Source: Helicostylum pulchrum
Taxonomy: Eukaryota; Mucoromycota; Mucoromycetes; Mucorales; Mucoraceae
DNA length: 13,483 nt
Direction: 5' to 3'
Assembly: GCA_025677825.1 (NCBI GenBank)
Contig: JAIXMO010000139.1
Coordinates: 1-13,483, forward strand
Positions 7,298 to 13,483 of the stretch are shown here, piece by piece; position 1 is the stretch's first letter, and each line of letters opens with the position of its first letter. The position numbers and the translations under genes are program-made. Under the pieces are notes generated by a model. It had not been told where the DNA came from and did no database searches. It worked only from the letters and a program-made list of their open reading frames with translations.

Positions 7298-10229
7298 TGA
7301 ATATAATGCAGCTATGGAATTTATAGACAAATATATAAAATTAAATCAATCCATTCCTAAAGGTGTATTCTGTACAGTACCTGAAAGTGTTGTATGTTTA
7401 GATACTCCTACTGATGTAACAGCATATAAAAAACCTTACCCAATTGCTTTAAAAATGCATAAGGTTATTGATGATCAGATAGCTGAATGGATTGATCTTG
7501 GTATTATTGAAAGAGCACCTGCTAACACTGAATGGAATACTCCTCTCACTGTTGTAAAGAAAACTGATGGCAAAGGAAATATAACAGGATATCGTGTATG
7601 TCATGACCCACGTCACATAAATGCTTTACTTAAAACAGTTGATAGAATGCCTTTACCAATAATCAGTGAGCTCTTTGAAGATTTAAAAGGTGCATCTGTT
7701 TATTCAACACTTGATTTGAAATCTGCTTTTAATTCTTTAAAATTAAATCCAGCCGACTGTCATAAACTGGCGTTTACTTGGAAGGGTGTTCAATACCAAC
7801 CTATTGGCACTGTCTTTGGTATTCGTCATGTAAGTTCTCAATTTCAAAGAACAATGAGCATTGTATTGGATGGTTTACCATTTGTAAGATACTTTGTTGA
7901 TGACATTGTTTGCGCAAGCAATTCTGTTGAAGAACATAAGGATCATCTTAAGCAAGTCATCCAAAGATTAACTGATGTAAACCTCAAGTTAAATCCGGCC
8001 AAATGCTGTCTATTTCAATCTGAAATTTATCTGCTTGGTTTTAGAATTTCACCACAAGGTATTAGTATGGATCGACGTAAATTAGTAAATGTCATTGAGT
8101 TTCCTACTCCCAAATCAGGACACGACATAATGAGGTACGCTGGGCTTATCAATTATTTCCGAAACTTAATTCCAAAAGTTTCAACTATGATGGCACCACT
8201 TGATAAATTAAGAAATGAAAAATCCCTTGATAAACTTTGGAATAATACACATCAAGCTGCTTTTGACAATCTGAAAAAAGCGCTCTTAAATGACGTTATT
8301 TTATCCTACCCTGATATGAATGCTCCCTTCTATATAAGTTGTGATGCTTCTCTAACAGGAATTGGATCAGCATTGTGGCAGAAAGTAGATGGTAAAATAA
8401 AGTATATTTCTTTTATTGCAAAAAGTTTGTCAAAAAGTGAACGTAGATATTCTGCGTGTAAACGTGAGTTATTAGCTCTTGTTTTTTCTCTTAAACGTTT
8501 TCACAAGTACATCTATGGTTCTGTATTTACACTATTCACAGACAATAAAGCTTTAACCTATATCCATACCCAACGTACGGCCAACCCTATGCTTGTTTCG
8601 TGGTTTGATACAATTCTCCAGTACGATTTTCGTATAATTCATTTACCTGGCATTGATAATATCTTACCTGATACTTTGTCCCGGTTATTTGAAACGCCTT
8701 CAACCCAGTCAAATGAATTGGGTGGGGATAAAACATATAAAAATAAAATAGTAATGAGAAATAGTGCTGCTAGATTGGAAAACTTACCAAGTATAACTAG
8801 TGGTGAATATTTCACACCTCCTTCACAAAAAGAACGTGATGACCTTTTGAAACTTGAACACCTCAAGGGGCACTTCGGTGAGGAGGCATTAATAAACGCC
8901 ATCAAAAGAAAAGGCATATACTGGACTAACATTAAAAAAGATGCAAATGAGTTGATACAAGCATGTGTTCAATGCCAACGTCATGTAATCACACGTAAGG
9001 GATTTAACCCATTAAGACCTGTACTTGCAACACTTCCTGGTGAAGCATGGGGAATTGATCTCACTGGTCCTTTCATTTGTTCTAAACAAGGTAATCAGTA
9101 TTTGTTAGTAATGATAGACATAGCTTCAAAATATTACGTTTTAAAAGCTATACCAGATAAATCAGCTACGACTGTTTGTAACGAACTATTAAACGTGATT
9201 TGCACTTTTGGTCCATTTAAAAAATTACAGAGCGATCATGGTTCCGAATTCGTCAATAAAATAATGACTACAATCAGAAAGCACATTGCGTTTGATCATG
9301 CTTTAATTTCTGTGTACCATCCAAGAAGTAATGGCGCTTCAGAAAGAGCTGTTCAATCTGCTGTTAAGACCATAAAAAAACAAATAAATGGTAATGTTGC
9401 CGATTGGGACTGTAAGGTTGCTCCAACACAGCTATTCTTAAATAGCAAGTATAATATAAGAACAAAAAGTACTCCATTCTCGTTAATGTTCGGCAGGAAT
9501 CCAAATGACTTCGAAGACTTTAGTCAGGAAAAAGATATAAAAGCAACGCGTAAAATAAATGACGATCTACACAATAAGATACGTCACATGACGGAGATTG
9601 TTTATCCTGCTATATATGAACAAGTAAAACAGGTCACAGATAAGCAGAAATCTAAATTTGATGCCAAACATAAAATGATTGACATTCCTAATGGCTCAAA
9701 AGTAATGATTTTAATAACTGACAGACAAAGTAAATTGGATCCACATTATAAGGGTTATTATACTACTGTTAGAAAAACTGCAGCTGGCACATATGTACTT
9801 AAAAATGAACAAGGATTTCTTGAACCAAGAAATTATCCTCCTTCACTACTAAAAGTAACATCAAATAATATAATTAAAGATGATAATTATTTTGAAGTTG
9901 AGGCAATTATAGGTCATAAATATGACAAAAATAAAAACAGTTACCTATATAAATGTAAATGGTTAAACTATGATGAATCCTTTAATTCCTGGGAGCCACC
10001 TTCTAACTTCACAGATCCTAAATTCATAACTGAATACTGGCGAAGAATTGGTGAAATACCTGAAAGTATAACTGCTGTAAATAAAGCGAATAAAAAGTTA
10101 TTGGAACAAATTAAAGATCAAAATAACACAATAACTTCTAAACCAGTTAAAAGAACAAGATCGACAGAGCAAAATAAGTCTCAGCTCATAAATGCTAATA
10201 AGCGTAAAAAGAGTAGAAGATCACTATAA
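7242..10229 (+). CDS. pol: Element B Pol: reverse transcriptase, RNase H, integrase, chromodomain
   Basis: This protein copies the element RNA into DNA and integrates it. It has no ATG at the start of the open frame; the first in-frame ATG is 7314 (971 aa, numbering used here), so expression is probably by +1 frameshift from gag. RT has LDLKSAF (D134) and FVDD (194-197; YVDD is commoner). RNase H has D344 (CDAS), E385, D410 in TDNKAL (TDH is usual, so the histidine is replaced) and D453 in DTLSR. Integrase has an HX3HX30CX2C zinc finger (H516, H520, C551, C554) and a D582, D641, E677 triad (DD35E). The GPY/F module is degenerate (HYKGYYTTV). A chromodomain (about 858-912: FEVEAII, YKCKWLNYD, SWEPPSNF) has intact aromatic-cage positions. 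A lysine/arginine-rich tail resembling a nuclear localisation signal ends at TAA. No internal stop is seen. Confidence 0.95.
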   Translation, partial: KQLIQKTQLVKSVLHVKPNEYNAAMEFIDKYIKLNQSIPKGVFCTVPESVVCLDTPTDVTAYKKPYPIALKMHKVIDDQIAEWIDLGIIERAPANTEWNTPLTVVKKTDGKGNITGYRVCHDPRHINALLKTVDRMPLPIISELFEDLKGASVYSTLDLKSAFNSLKLNPADCHKLAFTWKGVQYQPIGTVFGIRHVSSQFQRTMSIVLDGLPFVRYFVDDIVCASNSVEEHKDHLKQVIQRLTDVNLKLNPAKCCLFQSEIYLLGFRISPQGISMDRRKLVNVIEFPTPKSGHDIMRYAGLINYFRNLIPKVSTMMAPLDKLRNEKSLDKLWNNTHQAAFDNLKKALLNDVILSYPDMNAPFYISCDASLTGIGSALWQKVDGKIKYISFIAKSLSKSERRYSACKRELLALVFSLKRFHKYIYGSVFTLFTDNKALTYIHTQRTANPMLVSWFDTILQYDFRIIHLPGIDNILPDTLSRLFETPSTQSNELGGDKTYKNKIVMRNSAARLENLPSITSGEYFTPPSQKERDDLLKLEHLKGHFGEEALINAIKRKGIYWTNIKKDANELIQACVQCQRHVITRKGFNPLRPVLATLPGEAWGIDLTGPFICSKQGNQYLLVMIDIASKYYVLKAIPDKSATTVCNELLNVICTFGPFKKLQSDHGSEFVNKIMTTIRKHIAFDHALISVYHPRSNGASERAVQSAVKTIKKQINGNVADWDCKVAPTQLFLNSKYNIRTKSTPFSLMFGRNPNDFEDFSQEKDIKATRKINDDLHNKIRHMTEIVYPAIYEQVKQVTDKQKSKFDAKHKMIDIPNGSKVMILITDRQSKLDPHYKGYYTTVRKTAAGTYVLKNEQGFLEPRNYPPSLLKVTSNNIIKDDNYFEVEAIIGHKYDKNKNSYLYKCKWLNYDESFNSWEPPSNFTDPKFITEYWRRIGEIPESITAVNKANKKLLEQIKDQNNTITSKPVKRTRSTEQNKSQLINANKRKKSRRSL

Positions 10230-10253
10230 ATCTTGTCGGTGTAGTTCACACCT

Positions 10254-10265
10254 GGGTGGGGAGAA
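10254..10265 (+). promoter_or_regulatory. Polypurine tract of element B
   Basis: GGGTGGGGAGAA directly abuts the 3' LTR start TGTCG and lies about 25 bp after the pol stop. This is the expected primer for plus-strand DNA synthesis. It is similar to element A's tract. Confidence 0.85.
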
Positions 10266-10604
10266 TGTCGTGATCTGGGATATAATTATTAAAACTAACT
10301 AGACACACTTACATCATAGTCAAAGACTAGTATATTAAATGAAGCTAAGTAATATAAACTAAAAGTCTATCATATAAATTACATCATGAAATGATATAAT
10401 GTAAAGACACTAATAAATATAGCTTACTAAAAATACTTAGTGCCTCTTTGGTAAATGGTATAAATACAACCTTAGAACAGGATTCTTATAATCCTCAGAT
10501 CTCTTTTTATATAATAAAACACTTTAATCCAGTCTCACAGTATTTATACTTGACCCTCTCTTTTATTATATATATATCCTTATTCTACACTCCCATTTAC
10601 CACA
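10266..10604 (+). repeat. 3' LTR of element B
   Basis: This is 339 bp and matches the 5' LTR with no difference found by eye. It is followed at once by GTATG, the second target duplication. Confidence 0.96.
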
Positions 10605-10609
10605 GTATG
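10605..10609. repeat. Target site duplication of element B (right copy, GTATG)
   Basis: This is identical to 5079-5083. Dropping one copy restores element A's RNase H reading frame across the site. Confidence 0.95.
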
Positions 10610-10766
10610 TAATGTAAAATGCTTTTGTACTAGCCATTTATTAAATCGTTGAAAACAGTAAACTATAGCTAATAATTCACGCCTTGTAGTAGAGTAACAT
10701 CTCTCAACACTTGTTAAACCTCGACTTGCCATTGCCACGTATTTCTTTTTTTCGCCAACTTGCATA

Positions 10767-10768
10767 TA
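10767..10768. repeat. TA target duplication of the Tc1-type element (left)
   Basis: TA precedes CAGTGACTC and recurs at 12405-12406 after GAGTCACTG. A TA duplication is the signature of Tc1/mariner insertion. Keeping one copy leaves element A pol in frame. Confidence 0.88.
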
Positions 10769-10998
10769 CAGTGACTCACAAAACTGTCCCAATGTTTTGC
10801 AATTCTTCTTTTAAGCGAAATCTGTGTATTTAAGCACCATTTAAAGTATAGCGTGTTGTACCTCGTTCGATTTGGAAAATCGTTCTCTTTCCGAATATGT
10901 ATCTATGTCGTACCATAAAAGTCACGTGGAACAATATATAATTAGTTAAAGTAAACAACCTTATTGGGACAGTTTTGTGAGATATAAAAAAAAATGAA
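10769..10998 (+). repeat. Left terminal inverted repeat of the Tc1-type element, compound
   Basis: These 230 bp match 12175-12404 in reverse with six mismatches and no gaps by eye (10834, 10836, 10849, 10851, 10871, 10873), all transitions within 40 bp. A 19-bp motif, CTCACAAAACTGTCCCAAT, occurs at the outer end (10775-10793) and as its exact reverse complement near the inner end (10963-10981). Long repeats with two transposase-binding sites are known in the IR/DR group of Tc1 elements, but there the sites are in direct orientation; here they face each other. Confidence 0.92.
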
Positions 10999-11122
10999 CT
11001 CGCAAAAAAAACTGATACCACAACTTTAGTACAAAATATGCTTGGCTTAAAAATAGCAATAAATTTTGTTTGCCCGACTTTAAACTGTCAAAGTAAGTAA
11101 AAAAAAATCAAACACAAACCCT

Positions 11123-12154
11123 ATGAAACAATTATCAAAGAACAAGAGAAACTCTGTTATTTCATTGCTCGAAAATGGCAATTCACTTCGCCAAATTGAG
11201 AAGGAGCTTAAAATTGGAAAGTCGACTGTATCAAGAATCCGTAAGGATGTAGGTTTAGACAATTCATTAGCAAAAGGCGGCTGTCCGAACATTTTATCTA
11301 GTACGGATCAGCGTTACTGTGTGCAACAAGTTACACGAAAGCGTGTTAAAAATGCTGTCAAAGTTACAGAACATTTGGAGACCGATTTAGGGATCAAGTG
11401 TAACCCAGAAACAGTTCGCCGGGCCCTTAGAGATCAAGGATTAGGAGCAATTGAGAAACCAGACAAGACATTGCTTACAATTGATCATGTTAAGCAAAGA
11501 TTAGCTTGGTGTCGCGAACACAAGGATTGGACAATTGATGATTGGAAGAGGGTTGTATGGACTGACGAGACAAAAATTAACCGTTTTAACTCTGATGGTC
11601 GTCAATGGGTTTGGATTAGAGCGAATGAGAATCTCCAGAACAGTCATTGCAAACTTAAGGTCAAACATGGCGGCGGTAACATTAAGCTTTGGAGTGCAAT
11701 TACCTATGCTGGGGTTGGCTGGATTTGCCGAATTAATGGTAATATGGACAAAACACTTTATAAAGAAATTCTGAGTGATGATTTGGACCAAACTATCGAT
11801 TTTACTTGCAATAAATTAGGATTCACACGTGACCAAATAATATTTCAGCATGACAACGATCCTAAGCATACGTCTAAATTAGTAGAACATTTTCTTCAAG
11901 AACAGGATTATAAAGTTATGACATGGCCAGCAAACTCACCTGACTTGAATCCAATCGAAAATATGTGGTCATTATTAAAACGAAGATTAAATGACTTTGA
12001 TTCGGCACCAAAAGGCATGGAAGATTTAAATGAACGTGTTACCGACGTTTGGTATAATGAAATTAAGCCAGAAGAGTGTCAACGAGTCATCGAAAGTATG
12101 CCGAAGAGAATTTGTGACTGCTTAAAAGTAAAAGGAAAATGGACGAAGTACTAA
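11123..12154 (+). CDS. Tc1-family DD34E transposase
   Basis: This 343-aa enzyme excises and reinserts the element at TA dinucleotides; the length is normal for Tc1 transposases. The N-terminal ~110 residues form paired helix-turn-helix DNA-binding domains (SLRQIEKELKIGKSTVSRIR near 21-40; NPETVRRALRDQGLG near 94-108). The catalytic part has D in VVWTDETKINRF (near 149), D in FQHDNDPKHTSK (near 245) and E in SPDLNPIENMW 34 residues later, so the triad is DD34E. A glycine-rich box, KHGGGNIKLWS, lies between the first two. The ATG at 11123 sits ~125 bp inside the left repeat, and no intron is needed. AATAAA at 12161-12166, seven bases past the stop, is a candidate poly(A) signal. No inactivating change is visible. 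Confidence 0.96.
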   Translation: MKQLSKNKRNSVISLLENGNSLRQIEKELKIGKSTVSRIRKDVGLDNSLAKGGCPNILSSTDQRYCVQQVTRKRVKNAVKVTEHLETDLGIKCNPETVRRALRDQGLGAIEKPDKTLLTIDHVKQRLAWCREHKDWTIDDWKRVVWTDETKINRFNSDGRQWVWIRANENLQNSHCKLKVKHGGGNIKLWSAITYAGVGWICRINGNMDKTLYKEILSDDLDQTIDFTCNKLGFTRDQIIFQHDNDPKHTSKLVEHFLQEQDYKVMTWPANSPDLNPIENMWSLLKRRLNDFDSAPKGMEDLNERVTDVWYNEIKPEECQRVIESMPKRICDCLKVKGKWTKY

Positions 12155-12174
12155 TTAATTAATAAAGCACAAAA

Positions 12175-12404
12175 TTCATTTTTTTTTATATCTCACAAAA
12201 CTGTCCCAATAAGGTTGTTTACTTTAACTAATTATATATTGTTCCACGTGACTTTTATGGTACGACATAGATACATATTCGGAAAGAGAACGATTTTCCG
12301 AGTCGAACGAGGTACAACACGTTGTACTTTAAATGGCGTTTAAATACACAGATTTCGCTTAAAAGAAGAATTGCAAAACATTGGGACAGTTTTGTGAGTC
12401 ACTG
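12175..12404 (-). repeat. Right terminal inverted repeat of the Tc1-type element, compound
   Basis: This is the mirror of 10769-10998. The 19-bp motif is at 12192-12210 (inner) and, inverted, at 12380-12398 (outer). The outer end reads GAGTCACTG followed by TA. Confidence 0.92.
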
Positions 12405-12406
12405 TA
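12405..12406. repeat. TA target duplication of the Tc1-type element (right)
   Basis: This pairs with 10767-10768. Element A pol resumes directly beyond it on the minus strand. Confidence 0.88.
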
Positions 12407-13483
12407 TAATACACCACAAATAGCAGTGTTACTAGCATCTGTAGCAACATGAAGAGGGTAATTATAATCAATGGGAAAAATAAGAGGTGCAGAAGCTAAT
12501 GCCACTTTTAGTTTGTTAAATGCATCAGTGTGTTCTTGTTTCCATACTTCCTGTAAATTAGCAACATTTCGTAGTTGGTCTAAAGGAGCACTAATATGCG
12601 CGTAAAGCAATATATGCGATCTAAAATAGTTCATATATCCAAGATAGGACTGCAGCTGTTTAGTAGTATGTGGAATTTCAAACTCGTATGCCGTATTGAC
12701 CTTACGATGATCTGGAACCATAGCACCATTCTGAATTGTCCAACCCAAAATAAAGATAGCTTGTTGAGCAAAAACCATTTTCTCAGTAGCAATCATTAAA
12801 TTGTGCTTAGTTAATCTACGAATAACCTCAGCAACACAATCTGTATGATGGCGTAAAGTATCACTTGTGCTAATTGTCAAATCATCAACGTAGACTTGTA
12901 TGTAATCTAAGTCGCTAAACAAATCTTGTAAAACTCTTTGTACAAGGTTCCCAATGAAAGAAATCCCAAATGGTGCTTTCTTGTATTGCCATTGCTTGTT
13001 TGTAAAGACGTCTGTAAAAGCAAGTTTGTGTCTGTGTTCTTTTGCTATCATGAAACTATTGAAGCATGCCTTAATATCAAGTACAGTATGAATTTTAGAC
13101 ATCCCCAACTTCTGATGGATTTCCGAAATCAAAGGAAATCGTTGTGTATCAGTTTCAGTAAGTAAAGCATTAAGATTTCTGACATCTGTAACTAATCTAA
13201 TTTTCTCTTTAGATATTTTGCCAGAAGTATCTTTTTTTCCGACTACCAATAAAGGAGAATTAAACCCATTATAAGTTGAAACAGGTTCAATTACATTATC
13301 ATCCTGCCAAATTTGTAGTTGCTCAGCTACTTTCTCCTTATATGCTAAAGGAAGACTATAACTTTTACGATAAGCAATACAACCAGGTTTGGTTTCAAGG
13401 TATACAATAGCTCCAGGTAGTGTACAGTAAGTGTTTTTAACATCAATATTCTTATTAGCAAGAAGTACAGGCTCTAATAACTT
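12405..13483 (-). pseudogene. pol: Element A pol, 5' segment: reverse transcriptase and start of RNase H (runs off the edge)
   Basis: On the minus strand the frame is open from the window edge, so the true start lies outside; a TTG at 13249 is not a real start. The edge residues (KLLEPVLL...) lead into a typical gypsy RT entry region (IEPVSTYNGFNSPLLVVGKKD). Conserved blocks follow: RLVTDVRNLNALL, VLDIKACFNSF with the first catalytic aspartate (near 13076), AFTDVFTNKQW, APFGISFIGNLVQRVL, and YVDD at 12892-12881. LGYMNYFRSHI (connection) and ATDASNTAICGVLY (RNase H first aspartate, near 12437) end at the Tc1 insertion. The sequence is stop-free and in frame with the next piece across the TA target. 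It is inactive because of the insertions. Confidence 0.94.

Larger units (their letters stand above)
5084..10604 (+). mobile_element. Element B: complete Ty3/gypsy chromovirus
   Basis: A 5521-bp LTR retrotransposon with every expected part: 339-bp LTRs (5084-5422, 10266-10604), leader with a candidate self-priming site, gag-protease ORF, pol ORF ending in a chromodomain, polypurine tract and a 5-bp duplication. I found no difference between the two LTRs by eye and no stop or frameshift within either ORF. The LTRs of one copy are identical at integration, so this insertion is recent and potentially active. It lies in antisense orientation inside the RNase H region of element A, a different family of the same general chromovirus type. 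Confidence 0.96.
10605..10768 (-). pseudogene. pol: Element A pol, middle segment: RNase H core
   Basis: A 164-bp piece of element A pol is isolated between element B and the Tc1 transposon. On the minus strand it reads from LYMQVGEKKKYVAMASRGL, through ERCYSTTRRELLAIVYCFQR (with the RNase H catalytic glutamate in RREL, near 10675), to KHFTLH at the element B junction. The next residues, TDH, lie at 5080-5072. It joins the RT piece in frame through the TA target of the Tc1 element (GVLY-MQVG). Residues read into the neighbouring transposon ends are not part of the protein. Confidence 0.92.
10769..12404 (+). mobile_element. Complete Tc1/mariner-type transposon (1636 bp)
   Basis: This is a full-length cut-and-paste DNA transposon with long terminal inverted repeats (10769-10998 and 12175-12404) and a single transposase ORF. 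It is flanked by TA duplications and inserted in element A's RNase H coding region. Its size and one-ORF layout are typical of the Tc1 group. The uninterrupted transposase and near-identical ends suggest it may still be mobile. Confidence 0.95.
2532..13483 (-). mobile_element. Element A: interrupted Ty3/gypsy chromovirus, right-edge truncated
   Basis: This is a minus-strand LTR retrotransposon whose 3' half is spread across the window: RT (13483-12405), RNase H (12406-10605 apart from the Tc1 insertion, then from 5083), integrase and chromodomain (to 3221), 3' untranslated region (3220-3033), polypurine tract (3032-3021) and 3' LTR (3020-2532). Element B (5084-10604) and a Tc1-type transposon (10769-12404) interrupt it. 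Removing both, with one copy of each target duplication, keeps pol in frame and stop-free. Gag, protease and the 5' LTR would lie beyond the right edge. If the LTR ends at 2532, the target duplication should be ATCCC on the plus strand (2527-2531), recurring beyond the far end. Confidence 0.9.

Noticed and set aside
7297..7299. ATG overlapping the gag stop (TAATG) as the pol start by termination-reinitiation
   Set aside because: This ATG is in the third frame, not pol; the first pol-frame ATG is 7314.
8639..8932. Minus-strand ORF inside pol, and similar ones at 11501-11791, 11535-11774, 12596-12799 and 12938-13165
   Set aside because: All are antisense or off-frame to proteins with clear catalytic motifs.
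10769..12404. RIP as the cause of the terminal repeat differences
   Set aside because: The changes are transitions but not confined to CpA/TpG context, and the ORFs have no RIP-type stops; only general deamination is hinted at.
13249..13483. TTG at 13249 as the start of a separate reverse transcriptase gene
   Set aside because: The same frame is open with clear RT homology up to the window edge, so this is an internal leucine codon.
1..13483. CRISPR array, tRNA or rRNA genes, bacterial operon or antiviral defence system
   Set aside because: No spaced identical repeats, no cloverleaf or rRNA signatures, and every confident protein is a transposase or retroelement protein.

Overview
The window is almost entirely transposable-element DNA. 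It is AT-rich and carries Ty3/gypsy retrotransposons with chromodomains (chromoviruses) and IS630-Tc1-mariner transposons, with no bacterial gene or promoter signals. The transposase remnant at the left edge resembles, from memory, families common in early-diverging fungi of the Mucorales type. A Mucoromycota-like fungal genome is my best inference, but no host gene is present to prove it.

Layout. Positions 1-304 hold degenerate short repeats, followed by a broken DD34E transposase remnant (305-914). A solo LTR (1095-1582, + strand, 5-bp target duplication CGCAT) is followed by about 0.7 kb of unassigned AT-rich DNA. Next come a solitary Tc1-type terminal arm (about 2281-2494) and the 3' LTR (2532-3020) of a minus-strand chromovirus, called element A here. 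The solo LTR and this 3' LTR belong to one family in opposite orientations, so they form a ~0.49 kb inverted repeat around a ~0.95 kb spacer.

Element A occupies 2532 to beyond the right edge on the minus strand and has been hit twice. Element B, a complete plus-strand chromovirus of 5521 bp (5084-10604), has two 339-bp LTRs that look identical, target duplication GTATG, an intact gag-protease ORF and an intact RT-RNase H-integrase-chromodomain ORF. It sits inside element A's RNase H domain. A complete Tc1-type DNA transposon (10769-12404, TA duplication, 230-bp terminal repeats, intact 343-aa DD34E transposase) sits about 50 codons further upstream in the same domain. Conceptually removing both insertions, with one copy of each target duplication, leaves element A's pol in frame from the window edge to its stop at 3221. 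Element A was therefore uninterrupted over this stretch when it was struck.

Points of mechanistic interest are these. Element B has no tRNA-type primer binding site after its 5' LTR but has an 8-nt complement to a likely mRNA 5' end, suggesting Tf1/sushi-type self-priming. Its gag and pol are in a +1 relation, with a possible shift at the gag stop codon (GCC-TAA-T). The Tc1 element's long terminal repeats each contain two inverted copies of a 19-bp motif, and the solitary arm at 2281-2494 repeats that architecture with a diverged motif. I see no host gene, tRNA, rRNA, CRISPR array or defence system; the novelty lies in transposon biology.
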